A program made the translations under genes and the position numbers. From Ardenticatenales bacterium (GTDB taxonomy: Bacteria > Chloroflexota > Anaerolineae > Promineifilales > Promineifilaceae): 64,000 bases of DNA. The notes under the pieces were generated by a model. The model was not told the origin of the DNA. It made no database searches and was given only the letters and a program-made list of their open reading frames with translations. The stretch is taken from the NCBI GenBank assembly GCA_020634515.1, contig JACKBL010000002.1, positions 806,001-870,000 on the forward strand. Direction: 5' to 3'. This document shows positions 25,627 through 34,562 of this stretch, piece after piece; positions within the stretch are counted from its first letter, which is position 1, and each line of letters starts with the position of its first letter.

Positions 25627-27669
25627 TCATGCCGGCACCAAATCAACCAGATTTGCGCCATTAAACATCAATAGCCCCTCAATTTGCGCCAGAATCTGCT
25701 CATTGCTGAAGCCCGAACCACTGATCGCCCCCGCCGGGCAGGCGGCCACGCAAGTGCCGCACCCCTGGCAGAGCGCGTGATTGATTTCCGTGACCATCAA
25801 ATCTTCATGGAAGATGATGGCATTGAACGGGCAGAGATTGTTGCAAATGCGGCAGCCGGAACATTTCGCCGCGTCCACCGTCGCCCGCACCGGTTCCAGT
25901 TCGATTTCGCCGCGCCCAATGCGGTTGAGCACGCGCGCGGCGGCGGCGGCTCCCTGGGCCACGCTGGAAGGAATATCCTTCGGCCCTTGCACCGCGCCGG
26001 CGATGAAGATGCCCTCCGTCATGGTGGCGACCGGGTCCAGCTTGGGGTGTTTCTCAATGAACCAGCCATTGGCGCTGCACGAGATGCCAAAGAGGCGGGC
26101 CACCTCGTTCGCGTCTACGCGCGGCTCCAGCCCCGCCGCCAGGATGACCATGTCCACGGGCACGCGCCGCTGCCGACCGGCCAGCGTGTCCTCCGCCTGG
26201 ATGATCAGCTTACCTTCCTCCCCCGGCAGGCGGGCGGCGTCGGTGACTTCCGCCACGCGCCCGCGCACAAAGAGCGTGCCTTCTTCCAGCAGCCGCTGGT
26301 AGAACTCGTCATAATCTTTGTACGCCGTGCGCATGTCGATGTAGAAGTTGTACACCTGCGCGCCCGTGCGTTCCTTCACCAGGTGGGCGAATTTGAGGGA
26401 GGCCATGCAGCAGATGGCGGAGCAGTAGTTGTTGTAGTTGCGGTCGCGGCTGCCAACGCAGTGGATGATAGCCACGGACCGGGGTTGGGTGACGCCATCG
26501 CGCAGCACGATTTCGCCGTTGGTGGGGCCGGCGGCGTTGCACATGCGCTCGAATTCGATGCTGGTGAAGACGTTTGCCAGGCGGCCATAGCCGTATTGGG
26601 GGATACGGCGGGCGTCGAACACGTCGAAACCCGTCGCCAGGATGATGTTGCCCACCGTGACCTGGCGGAATGTCTCTTGCTGGGTGAAGTCAATGGCTTC
26701 CGTCGGGCACAGTTTCTCGCAGGCGCGGCATTTGCCGTTCTGGAAGTAGGTGCAGTTGACGGTGTCGATCACGGGGTATTTGGGTACGGCCTGGGCGAAG
26801 GGGGTGTAGACGGCTTTGCGATAGCCGAGGCCGGCTTCAAACACGTCGTCGATGACTTTCTTGGGGCATTTTTCCCAGCAGATGCCGCAGCCGGTGCAGA
26901 GGTCGGTGTCTACGTAGCGGGGTTTTTGTTTGATGGTGACGGTGAAGTTGCCCACGTAGCCGTCGACGCGCACGACTTCGCTCCAGGTGAGCATTTCGAT
27001 GTTGGGGTGGTTGCCGACGGTGACCATCTTGGGGGTGAGGATGCAGGCGGCGCAGTCGAGGGTGGGGAAGGTTTTGTCGAATTGGGCCATGTGGCCGCCG
27101 ATGGAGGGTTCACGCTCCACCAGGTACACTTTGTGCCCGGCATCTGCTATTTCCAAAGCGGCTTGAATGCCGGCAATTCCGCCCCCCACCACCAGCGTAT
27201 GCGGATCAATGGGCACATGCAGCGGCTCCAGCGGCTCATTTTCAATCACCCGCTCCACGCCGCCGGCAATCACCGCTTTCGCTTTCGCCGTGGCCGCGGC
27301 GCGGTCGGTATGCACCCAGGAGACCTGCTCCCGAATGGAAACCAGTTCGCATAAATACGGATTCAGGCCCGCGTGATCGCAGGCATTGCGGAACGTTTGC
27401 TCGTGCAGATGGGGAGAGCAGGCAGCCACGACCACGCGCGTCAGCCCTTCGTTTTCGATGTCCCGCTCGATCAGTTCTTGCCCCAGGCTGGAGCACATGA
27501 ACTTGTAATCGCGGGAGATGACCACGCCATCGTCCCCCAGGGCGTCTTTCGCCCAAACGGCCACGTCTTCCACATCCACCGTGCCGGCAATGTTGCTGCC
27601 GCAGTGACAGACGTAGACGCCAATACGTTCCTTATGTTCATCGTGTGGATTGCGCGCTTCAGCACTCAT
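25627..27669 (-). CDS. hdrA: Heterodisulfide reductase subunit HdrA
   Basis: A 680-residue flavin and iron-sulfur protein, the presumed site of electron bifurcation. In order: an N-terminal Cys domain (VCHCGSNIAG), an FAD-binding Rossmann motif (VGGGIAGIQAALEIADAG, residues about 152-169), two ferredoxin-like clusters (CTGCGICWEKCP, CRACEKLCP), a thioredoxin-reductase-like core (AGAVQGPKDIP), and a C-terminal 2[4Fe-4S] ferredoxin domain (CSGCRICNNLCP, CQGCGTCVAACP). Known HdrA proteins split hydride electrons between ferredoxin and a disulfide. It overlaps hdrB by 4 bases. Confidence 0.94.
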   Translation of the reverse strand: MSAEARNPHDEHKERIGVYVCHCGSNIAGTVDVEDVAVWAKDALGDDGVVISRDYKFMCSSLGQELIERDIENEGLTRVVVAACSPHLHEQTFRNACDHAGLNPYLCELVSIREQVSWVHTDRAAATAKAKAVIAGGVERVIENEPLEPLHVPIDPHTLVVGGGIAGIQAALEIADAGHKVYLVEREPSIGGHMAQFDKTFPTLDCAACILTPKMVTVGNHPNIEMLTWSEVVRVDGYVGNFTVTIKQKPRYVDTDLCTGCGICWEKCPKKVIDDVFEAGLGYRKAVYTPFAQAVPKYPVIDTVNCTYFQNGKCRACEKLCPTEAIDFTQQETFRQVTVGNIILATGFDVFDARRIPQYGYGRLANVFTSIEFERMCNAAGPTNGEIVLRDGVTQPRSVAIIHCVGSRDRNYNNYCSAICCMASLKFAHLVKERTGAQVYNFYIDMRTAYKDYDEFYQRLLEEGTLFVRGRVAEVTDAARLPGEEGKLIIQAEDTLAGRQRRVPVDMVILAAGLEPRVDANEVARLFGISCSANGWFIEKHPKLDPVATMTEGIFIAGAVQGPKDIPSSVAQGAAAAARVLNRIGRGEIELEPVRATVDAAKCSGCRICNNLCPFNAIIFHEDLMVTEINHALCQGCGTCVAACPAGAISGSGFSNEQILAQIEGLLMFNGANLVDLVPA

Positions 27670-28658
27670 TTGACATCCTCCCGATTCCGCGGCATTTGCG
27701 GCATGGGCAGGCTGGGGTCGTCGCGGCGACGGCGGGCAGGTCGCGCTTCCGTTTCCGGCGGCGGCATCTCCACGCCAATCTTCGCCAGCGCCTCCTCCGC
27801 GGAGACAAACTCCTTGCCCAGTCCCAACTCCTCCGCCTCATGACCAAACGCCAGCCCCATCAACTGCGTGAAGTAGAGGATGGGCATGTGGTAATCCGTC
27901 TTGAAGTGCCGGTTGGCGTCTTCCTGGTAGGCGTCCAGGTTGAGTTGGCACATGGGGCAGAGCGTGACCATCACGTCCGCGTGATACTGGTCCGCCGCGC
28001 CGATCAGGCGGCGAATCAATTCGTAGGCCACGGATGGGCTGATCTGGGTCATATGCCCACCGCAGCAGTGGGTTTTCAAGGGGTAGTCAATCACTTCCGC
28101 GCCGAGGGCTTGCAGCAGGCGGTCGAGTGATTGCGGGTATTCGGGGTTGCCAAAACGGTTGTCGGGGTCGGGGCGGACGATCATGCAGCCGTAGTAGGGG
28201 GCGACGCGCAGCCCTTTGAGGGGGCGAACGACGCGCTGGCGTACGGCGTCGAGGCCGACGTCGTTGGTGATGATGTCCAGGAGGTGACGGATTTGGATTG
28301 TGCCGGCATCGTAATGCAACCCCCCCGCTGCTAATGCCTCGTTCACCTGCCGGTCGAGCTTCTGGTCCGTCCGCATGTAGGCGTCCGTCTTCGCCAGATT
28401 CAGGTAGCAGGCGCTACAGCCGGCGACCAGGGTGCTGCTGCCGTTCATTTGTTGTTCCGCCAATGCCAGGTTTCGCCCGATCAGGGAAAATGCCGGCAAA
28501 CGCGCCACCGAAATATACTCCGTCGCCCCGCAGCAGTTCCAATCCCGCACCTCCTCCAACTGCACGCCAATATCTTCGCGAATCGCCAGCAGAGAATCGA
28601 GGTACGGGCGCGCCGTGCGCTGCATCGAACAGCCCGGATAAAACAGATACTTGCTCAT
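27666..28658 (-). CDS. hdrB: Heterodisulfide reductase subunit HdrB
   Basis: A 330-residue protein with two CCG-type domains that bind the noncubane [4Fe-4S] clusters used for disulfide reduction. The first has YPGCSMQ, DWNCCGATEY and AGCSACYLN. The second has YYGCMIV, HCCGGHM and LCPMCQLN. The last ~60 residues are a charged, low-complexity tail (RPARRRRDDPSLPMPQMP) that goes beyond the family core. Chloroflexota are not known to make CoM-CoB disulfide, so the real acceptor is open. It overlaps hdrA and hdrC by 4 bases each. Confidence 0.94.
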   Translation of the reverse strand: MSKYLFYPGCSMQRTARPYLDSLLAIREDIGVQLEEVRDWNCCGATEYISVARLPAFSLIGRNLALAEQQMNGSSTLVAGCSACYLNLAKTDAYMRTDQKLDRQVNEALAAGGLHYDAGTIQIRHLLDIITNDVGLDAVRQRVVRPLKGLRVAPYYGCMIVRPDPDNRFGNPEYPQSLDRLLQALGAEVIDYPLKTHCCGGHMTQISPSVAYELIRRLIGAADQYHADVMVTLCPMCQLNLDAYQEDANRHFKTDYHMPILYFTQLMGLAFGHEAEELGLGKEFVSAEEALAKIGVEMPPPETEARPARRRRDDPSLPMPQMPRNREDVK

Positions 28659-29233
28659 GCTTCAACCTCCAATTCCCGCGCGCGCCGCAATATGGCGTGG
28701 AGTTGGTCTAGATTGTCGATTCGATGTGGCGTCAGGTCAATGCGCCCGCGCCCCAGCATGCCCAGTCCCATCTGCGCCATGCCCACCAGTTGCCGCGGGT
28801 GATGGCGCAAATAGTGGCGCGTTGCCAGACCAAACTCAAAGCTGCGACCATAATTTTCGACGTTGCTGACAAAACTCTGTGACAGATCAGGCGCGGTGCT
28901 GTCGTCATACAGATGCGCATCAATCGCCATCCGTTTGAGGGTGTACATGATGTCCGTGATATGCACTTCCTGTGGGCAGCGGGTCGTGCAGAAATAGCAC
29001 GAAACGCAGTACCAGGGCGTATTGCTTGCCAGCACCGCTTCTTCCATATCGGCCCGGATCATGGCAAAAATCTGCCGCGGCGTGTAGTCCATGTCCGCGC
29101 CTGAGGGACAGGACCCGCCGCATGTGCCGCATTGGATGCACATATCAAGGCGAGGATCGCCAGGAGTCGCCTGGACGACACGCTCCAGGAAACTGGGGGA
29201 ACCCTCCTGTGGTGAAAAGTTGACCGTGGACAA
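28655..29233 (-). CDS. hdrC: Heterodisulfide reductase subunit HdrC
   Basis: A 192-residue iron-sulfur protein with two [4Fe-4S] motifs, CIQCGTCGGSCPSG and CVSCYFCTTRCPQE, followed by a helical C-terminal domain. It carries electrons from HdrA to HdrB. It is the first gene of the minus-strand block. A terminator hairpin (29323-29356) and possible structured leader lie upstream, suggesting attenuation control of the whole hdr-mvh operon. Confidence 0.94.
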   Translation of the reverse strand: MSTVNFSPQEGSPSFLERVVQATPGDPRLDMCIQCGTCGGSCPSGADMDYTPRQIFAMIRADMEEAVLASNTPWYCVSCYFCTTRCPQEVHITDIMYTLKRMAIDAHLYDDSTAPDLSQSFVSNVENYGRSFEFGLATRHYLRHHPRQLVGMAQMGLGMLGRGRIDLTPHRIDNLDQLHAILRRARELEVEA

Positions 29234-29322
29234 GGGGCACCTCCGAGAATAATGCGGTTGGTTGATGGGAGGAATGGCTCCGTGGGGAGCGTTGCCGCCA
29301 AAATACTGACATCGGCAAACAA

Positions 29323-29356
29323 AAAGGGATTCCCGGGTTTACCTGGAATCCCTTGC
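29323..29356 (-). terminator. Intrinsic terminator upstream of hdrC
   Basis: On the minus strand GGGATTCCAGG, a short loop and CCCGGGAATCCC are followed by TTTTTGTTTG. The other strand has no T-run, so it ends a minus-strand transcript about 90 nt before the hdrC start. Confidence 0.85.
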
Positions 29357-29590
29357 TATGCTGCTTCATTCCGCACGTCAACCTCGGCTTGACGGACCTG
29401 TGAAGCGGGTCCGCATAATGCGATGAAATGGGGGCTGACTTGCCGTGCTACGAATTGCTCTGACGGTATGCTGCTGTTAAGCCTTGCTGCCTCTGCGAGC
29501 AACTCCCGCATTGCTTTCGACGCCAAACTCCCCTGAATAGGTTACTACGTCCAAAGACTATCATCTGACTACAGGGGCTCCTAATGATGG
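29357..29590 (-). ncRNA. Candidate structured RNA or riboswitch-like leader
   Basis: Read on the minus strand, this stretch contains a hairpin TTGCT-C-GC-AGAG-GC-AGCAA, then an apparent three-way junction: an outer helix TTCAT/CGCA with TGCG/ATGAA encloses two hairpins, GGACC/GGTCC and GTCAA/TTGAC. An intrinsic terminator follows directly. This is the layout of a terminator-controlled riboswitch or a free small RNA. I compared it by eye with tmRNA, SRP RNA, RNase P RNA, 6S RNA, TPP, cobalamin and c-di-GMP motifs and found no match. The 5' end is not defined. Confidence 0.45.
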
Positions 29591-29870
29591 ATGTCACTGA
29601 TTTGCCATGACGAGCATCAGTTTCCAAAACAAGGCGTCAGTTTCGCGCTATATTTGCGATTGTGCGTTATCATTGTTGGGCTGGATACTCTCCAGCCGCT
29701 TCGAGATGCTTCGTCAATAAGCAGCGCGTGCGTGCCCTTACCACCGACAACACAAGCAACAGTGTTCATCCGCGAGGCAAGACCGGGTTCCTCGTGGGTG
29801 GTTCCGCGCGTCTATGCCGGCATTAACGAAGCCATCCGTGGTGCGAAAAACCAAATTTTCTGGAGGTAAT

Positions 29871-32234
29871 ATGAGCGGTTTAACTGGATTTGAGACTGCG
29901 GCTATTTGGGCGGTCCTCATCATTTCGATTATTGGTATTGCTTATGCCTTTTGGCTGCGCCGGCGTATCCTGACTCAGGACAAAGGCACACCCAAAATGC
30001 AAGAAGTGTGGGGGTTTATTAAGGCGGGAGCCAACGCCTACCTCAGCCAGCAGTTTCGGACTATTTTGATTCTCATTGTGGTCCTCACCGTACTCCTGGC
30101 CCTGAGCGTCCTGATCATTCCGCCCACGCAGGAGGCGGTGGAGCGCTTCGGCAGCGAGCAGGCCGCCGTGATCTGGGTGGCCGTGGGGCGGGCCATCGCT
30201 TTCCTCATGGGGTCCCTGTTCTCCTACTCCGTCGGTTACGTGGGCATGAACGTGGCCGTGGAAGGGAACGTGCGCGTGGCTGCCGCCGCGCGCGTCGGCT
30301 ACAACCAGGCGATGCAAACCGCGTACCAGTCCGGCACGGTCACGGGCATGTTGACGGTGGGGCTGGGGCTGTTGGGCGGCACGCTCATTTTTATGGTGTA
30401 CGGCATTGCCGCGCCGGACGCGCTGCTGGGGTTCGGCTTTGGCGGCTCGCTGATCGCCCTGTTTATGCGCGTTGGCGGCGGTATTTACACGAAGGCGGCG
30501 GACGTGGGCGCGGACCTGGTGGGCAAGGTGGAGGCGGGCATCCCCGAAGATGACCCGCGCAACGCCGCCGTGATTGCCGACCTGGTGGGCGATAACGTGG
30601 GCGATTGTGCCGGCATGGCCGCGGACGTATTCGAGAGCTTTGAAGTGACCATCGTCTCCGCCCTGATTTTGGGGCTGGTGTTGGGCGATGTCTCCCGCGG
30701 CGGCCTCGGTGACGGCCAATACGACCTGCGTTTCGTCATCTTCCCCCTGATTTTGCGCGCCATCGGCGTCATCGCCTCCGTCATCGGCAACACCGTTGTG
30801 CGCACCGACGAGAAGAAGAAGAACGCCATGGCCGCCATGAATCGCGGCTTCTATCTGGCGGCGATTGTGGGCGTGATTGGCTTTGCCCTCACGACGGTGT
30901 TTTACATGATTGACCCGGCTACGGGCGCGCCGGATTGGCGTCCGTTTATGGCCACGGTTGCCGGCATTGTCCTGGCCATCGTGCTGGATAAAGTCACCGA
31001 ATACTTCACATCCACCCACTTCTCCCCCGTGAAGGAAGTCAGCCGCGCCTCCCAGAGCGGCTCCGCCACCAACATCCTCTCCGGCCTGGCTCTGGGTATG
31101 GAGTCCAGCGTTTGGGCCGTCATCGTCATCGCCCTCTCCATCCTCGCCTCCGTGCTGATTTACGCCAACGAGCCGGCGGCCACGCAGTTCACGGCCATCC
31201 TCTACGGCGTCTCCCTCACGGGCATTGGCATGTTGACGCTCACGGGCAACACCATCTCCATGGATAGCTTCGGCCCCATCTCCGACAACGCCAACGGCAT
31301 TGGCGAAATGGCCGGCCTGGAAAAGAAAGCGCGTCTGGTGATGGACGACCTGGACGCGGTGGGCAACACCACCAAAGCCGTCACCAAGGGGATCGCCATT
31401 GGCTCCGCCGTTATCGCCGCCGTGGCGCTGTTTGGCTCCTTCCTCACCGACGTGGGCAAGGTGCAGGCGGCGCAAGGGGTGGCGGTGCTGAAGGGCATCA
31501 ACGTGGCCGCGCCGACGGTGTTTATCGGCCTGCTCGTTGGCGGCGCGCTGCCCTTCCTCTTCTCCTCGCTCACCATTCGCGCCGTGGCCCGCGCGGCGGC
31601 GCAGATCGTGGGCGAAGTGCGGCGGCAGTTCCGCATTCCTGGCCTGATGGAAGGTAAGGTGCAGCCCGATTATGCCCGCGCCGTGTCCATCTCTACCACG
31701 GCAGCGCAAAAAGAGCTGGTCAGCCTGGGGCTGGTGGCCGTGGTTGTGCCGCTGGTGGTTGGTTTTGGTTTAGGGGTGGAGGCCTTGGGGGGCTTTCTTG
31801 CCGGCATTATCCTCGCGGGTCAGTTGATGGCCGTGTTCCAGGCGAACGCGGGCGGGGCCTGGGACAATGCGAAGAAGTTTATCGAAGAAGGCAACCTGGG
31901 CGGTAAGAACTCCGAACCGCACAAGGCGGCGGTGGTGGGCGACACCGTGGGCGACCCGCTCAAAGACACGGCCGGTCCGGCGCTGAACCCGCTGATCAAG
32001 GTGATCAACCTGGTTTCCCTGATTATCGCCCCCATTGTGGTGGCCGTGCGCCTGCCCGGAGAGCCGATCAGCGCGCTGCTGGCGGTGATTTTGCTGGCGC
32101 TGCTGGTGGCGTTGGGTTGGGCGATCTGGAAGAGTAAGACGGAGGCGGCGTCGTTGATGGACCCGGCGCCGGCAGCGGCTCCGGTGAAGAAGTCGCAGCC
32201 GACGGCGAAGAATCAGAAGAAGCGGCGGAAGTAA
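29871..32234 (+). CDS. hppA: Membrane-bound proton/sodium-pumping pyrophosphatase
   Basis: A 787-residue integral membrane enzyme that hydrolyses pyrophosphate and pumps H+ or Na+. The start ATG at 29871 has GGAGGT 4 nt upstream. Signature segments: FGFGGSLIALFMRVGGGIYTK, KAADVGADLVGKVEAGIPED (DVGADLVGKVE is the PPi-binding motif), NVGDCAGMAADVFESF, DNANGIGEMAGL and the C-terminal VVGDTVGDPLKDTAGPALNPLIK. About 16 TM helices. Position 460-equivalent region reads NTTKAVTKGIAIGSAVIA. An Ala after T in the NTTKA motif suggests the K-dependent or independent class could be tested by alignment. The C-terminus is Ala/Lys-rich. A terminator follows. Confidence 0.96.
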   Translation: MSGLTGFETAAIWAVLIISIIGIAYAFWLRRRILTQDKGTPKMQEVWGFIKAGANAYLSQQFRTILILIVVLTVLLALSVLIIPPTQEAVERFGSEQAAVIWVAVGRAIAFLMGSLFSYSVGYVGMNVAVEGNVRVAAAARVGYNQAMQTAYQSGTVTGMLTVGLGLLGGTLIFMVYGIAAPDALLGFGFGGSLIALFMRVGGGIYTKAADVGADLVGKVEAGIPEDDPRNAAVIADLVGDNVGDCAGMAADVFESFEVTIVSALILGLVLGDVSRGGLGDGQYDLRFVIFPLILRAIGVIASVIGNTVVRTDEKKKNAMAAMNRGFYLAAIVGVIGFALTTVFYMIDPATGAPDWRPFMATVAGIVLAIVLDKVTEYFTSTHFSPVKEVSRASQSGSATNILSGLALGMESSVWAVIVIALSILASVLIYANEPAATQFTAILYGVSLTGIGMLTLTGNTISMDSFGPISDNANGIGEMAGLEKKARLVMDDLDAVGNTTKAVTKGIAIGSAVIAAVALFGSFLTDVGKVQAAQGVAVLKGINVAAPTVFIGLLVGGALPFLFSSLTIRAVARAAAQIVGEVRRQFRIPGLMEGKVQPDYARAVSISTTAAQKELVSLGLVAVVVPLVVGFGLGVEALGGFLAGIILAGQLMAVFQANAGGAWDNAKKFIEEGNLGGKNSEPHKAAVVGDTVGDPLKDTAGPALNPLIKVINLVSLIIAPIVVAVRLPGEPISALLAVILLALLVALGWAIWKSKTEAASLMDPAPAAAPVKKSQPTAKNQKKRRK

Positions 32235-32264
32235 GTTTTCCGCGCGCGGAATTTGGGTGAAGAG

Positions 32265-32298
32265 ATGCCGGCATTTGCGAGAATGCCGGCATTTTTTG
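32265..32298 (+). terminator. Terminator built from two TGCCGGCA palindromes
   Basis: ATGCCGGCAT (32265-32274) and a second ATGCCGGCAT (32283-32292) pair as a 10-bp stem with an 8-nt loop, followed by TTTTTG. It is 30 nt after the hppA stop. Confidence 0.85.
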
Positions 32299-32464
32299 TT
32301 TCTTACACCTGGTCTTCCCTCCCAATAAGATGACATCTAATCTAAGTTAGCATGATATCTGTCACTAGACAGGCTTCATTGTATGCCCGCAAACTTTAAT
32401 AGACGACGATGCCCATTGTCTGATGTTAACAGTCGCTTCTGCTATCTTACTACAGGAGGGTGAG

Positions 32465-33382
32465 ATGGATAAATTATCGGTACAGGCAAAATTGTGGGGG
32501 GCTGGTGTCTTCGCCATCTTAACAGGCGGAGCGATGTACGGGCTGCTAATAATAATTCGTAGATTGCGAGATATGCCCGGGCTTTTTTTGCCGGAAATTG
32601 CCCTGACTTTTTTGATCATTGGCAATCTGGTCGTTTTGCTCATGGGATTGGTGACCCTGGCGCTGATATTTTCCGCGCTTGGCGTAACTGATGGCCGCTT
32701 TGCGCTCAGCTTCCCGGAGGGAACGGTACGCGCCATCATTGCCTTAGGCCTGATTCTCATTTTTGTTACCACGTCCGTTTTTCTATTCAGTCAACTGGAA
32801 TCCACGGTCACTGTGGATCGCGTCCCCGCTTCAATGGTCAGCCAATTAGGTGGTCAAATCATGGCAATGGAGCCGGTGGATGTGCAGGTGAAGGCTGATG
32901 GCACTGAGGAGGTGCTGAGCTACAACGTTCAGGTAGTACGCGAAGTAGGTGAAGGGAAACAAGACCTGGCGCAGACACTGACGACGACAATCAGTACGCT
33001 GGTCGTTGCCGTGGCCGGCTTTTATTTTGGCACCCGGGCGGTGCAGACCGCTCGTGAGGCAGTGGCCGCGAGTGAACCGGTCTTCCATTACCTGGAACCC
33101 AACCAGAAACCGAAGCCGACTCAGGATGAAGCGTGGGCGTTAACGGCACACGGCACGGATTTCCAACTCGTGAAGGTGATGAAATTGACGAAGGCGAACA
33201 GCAGCGACCTCGTGGCTCGCGCTGTTTCCACGAATGGGGCGGGCACGGAGATTAAGGGCACGTTTGACTTCAAGCCTGATACGGCCACGGGAAAGTGGGA
33301 TTTGGTGGTTCAATTCACCGATGGGGCGGAACTATTGGCGCGTGAAGCCTTCACGCTGGAGGACGCCACCGCCCCCGCGTAA
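32465..33382 (+). CDS. Membrane protein of unknown function
   Basis: A 305-residue protein; ATG at 32465 with AGGAGGG 4 nt before it. It has three predicted TM helices in the first 110 residues (AGVFAILTGGAMYGLLIII, LTFLIIGNLVVLLMGLVTLA, VRAIIALGLILIFVTTSVFL), an extracytoplasmic segment, a fourth hydrophobic stretch (TISTLVVAVAGFYFGTRAVQ, about 178-197), and a C-terminal beta-rich domain of about 80 residues that looks immunoglobulin-like (GTEIKGTFDFKPDTATGKWD). I do not recognise a family. It stands alone between two terminators. Confidence 0.8.
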   Translation: MDKLSVQAKLWGAGVFAILTGGAMYGLLIIIRRLRDMPGLFLPEIALTFLIIGNLVVLLMGLVTLALIFSALGVTDGRFALSFPEGTVRAIIALGLILIFVTTSVFLFSQLESTVTVDRVPASMVSQLGGQIMAMEPVDVQVKADGTEEVLSYNVQVVREVGEGKQDLAQTLTTTISTLVVAVAGFYFGTRAVQTAREAVAASEPVFHYLEPNQKPKPTQDEAWALTAHGTDFQLVKVMKLTKANSSDLVARAVSTNGAGTEIKGTFDFKPDTATGKWDLVVQFTDGAELLAREAFTLEDATAPA

Positions 33383-33418
33383 TCGGGCGCTGTTTTGACT
33401 GGGCGGTCGTGCTGAATG

Positions 33419-33454
33419 AGCGCCAGGCATTGTGAGAATGCCTGGCGCTTTTTT
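33419..33454 (+). terminator. Intrinsic terminator
   Basis: Perfect 13-bp stem AGCGCCAGGCATT/AATGCCTGGCGCT with a 5-nt loop and a T6 run, 37 nt after the membrane protein stop. Confidence 0.93.
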
Positions 33455-33527
33455 ACTTGTTCCCGCGACCGGATTACCGCTCCCCGCCGCATTGGTTCAT
33501 TCTTTTTGCATTGTGAAAGGCGGCCAT

Positions 33528-34562
33528 TTAGTCACTGGAGGCGGGGACCAGTTCCGGCTGCTTTTCGCGCAGGAAACGGAAACCAACAAGCTGTTGTTGT
33601 TCCGTGTCCCAGAGGCGGAAAGAGAGGGACTTGAAACTGGCCCAGAAGGTGATGGTCTCTACTTCATGGAAGAGGGGGTTTTCCGCGTGGCATTTTTCCA
33701 GGTTGTAGTTGGGGATGCGCGGGCTGAGGTGGTGGATGTGGTGGAAGCCGATGTTGCCGCTGAACCATTGCAGCAGTCGGGGCAGTTTGTAGAAGGAGCT
33801 GCCCTGGATGGCGGCGGCGAAGTAGTCCCAATGTTCGTGGTCGGCCCAGTAGACGCCTTCGTATTGGTGTTGCACGTAGAAGAGCCAGATGCCGGCAGAA
33901 GCGGCCAGCGCCATCACCGGAAGTTGAATCATCAAATATGCTTTCCAGCCGATGAGGGCGCTCATGCCGGCAGCGATGCCCAACACCGCCAGATTCGTCC
34001 ACATCACGTTGCGGCGTCCTTTCTTGTTTGTGCCCTTGGGGGCGAACCGTTGCCCGATGATGAAGGCGAAGAGGGGGGCGATCACGAACATGACCAGCGG
34101 ATTGCGATAGATGCGATAGACGAGTTGTTGGCGCGGCGAGGCATCCAGGTACTCCTGCACCGTCATCATCCACACGTCGCCGACGCCGCGACGGTCCAGG
34201 TCGCCGGAGGTGGCGTGGTGGATGGCGTGGTCGTGCCGCCAGCGGTAGTAGGGGGTGAAGACGAGCAGGCCGGTGAGGATGCCGACGATGTCGTTGGCTT
34301 TGCGCGAGGCGAAGAAGGAGCCGTGGCCGCAGTCGTGGAAGATGATAAACAGGCGCACGAGAAAGCCAGATGCCGGCACAACCAGGAGCAGCGTCAACCA
34401 GTAGGAAACCTGCAGACTCCAGATCATCGCCGCCCACAAAAGGACGTAGGGGATAAAGGAATTGGCAAGTTGAATGATGCTGCGACGCAAGTTGGAATGT
34501 TGATACGGAGACACCGCCTGTCGCCAGGCAGGTTTTTGCACGCGTACTTGATTTACGTTCAT
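33528..34562 (-). CDS. Membrane fatty acid desaturase
   Basis: A 344-residue integral membrane di-iron desaturase with the three histidine boxes HDCGHGS (about residue 76), HDHAIHH (about 110) and HHIHH (about 273), plus four hydrophobic segments. This arrangement fits the acyl-lipid delta-12/omega-3 (DesA-like) group, which introduces double bonds into membrane lipid acyl chains using reduced ferredoxin. The ATG at 34562 precedes MNVNQVRV. Regiospecificity cannot be read. Convergent with the membrane protein gene, which ends at a terminator. Confidence 0.9.
   Translation of the reverse strand: MNVNQVRVQKPAWRQAVSPYQHSNLRRSIIQLANSFIPYVLLWAAMIWSLQVSYWLTLLLVVPASGFLVRLFIIFHDCGHGSFFASRKANDIVGILTGLLVFTPYYRWRHDHAIHHATSGDLDRRGVGDVWMMTVQEYLDASPRQQLVYRIYRNPLVMFVIAPLFAFIIGQRFAPKGTNKKGRRNVMWTNLAVLGIAAGMSALIGWKAYLMIQLPVMALAASAGIWLFYVQHQYEGVYWADHEHWDYFAAAIQGSSFYKLPRLLQWFSGNIGFHHIHHLSPRIPNYNLEKCHAENPLFHEVETITFWASFKSLSFRLWDTEQQQLVGFRFLREKQPELVPASSD

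Larger units (their letters stand above)
29234..29870. other. Long intergenic region between hdrC and hppA
   Basis: About 637 bp with no supportable gene. The left part (29320-29590) folds well when read on the minus strand and ends in an intrinsic terminator. The right part (29590-29870) shows only the ribosome binding site of hppA and one TGCCGGCA at 29815. I see no tRNA and no riboswitch class I can name. Confidence 0.6.

Noticed and set aside
25684..27354. Long + strand open frame antisense to hdrA (556 codons)
   Set aside because: Its translation is low in conserved patterns and mirrors the GC-rich third positions of hdrA; hdrA has all family motifs and ribosome binding site.
29357..29590. 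tmRNA or SRP RNA gene
   Set aside because: I looked for the tRNA-like ends and tag region of tmRNA and for the conserved GGTCAGG-GGAAGCAGCC core of SRP RNA on both strands; neither is present.
29880..31709. Long minus-strand open frame antisense to hppA (609 codons)
   Set aside because: The predicted protein is His/Gly/Asp-rich with no recognisable domain, as expected for the complement of a GC-rich gene.
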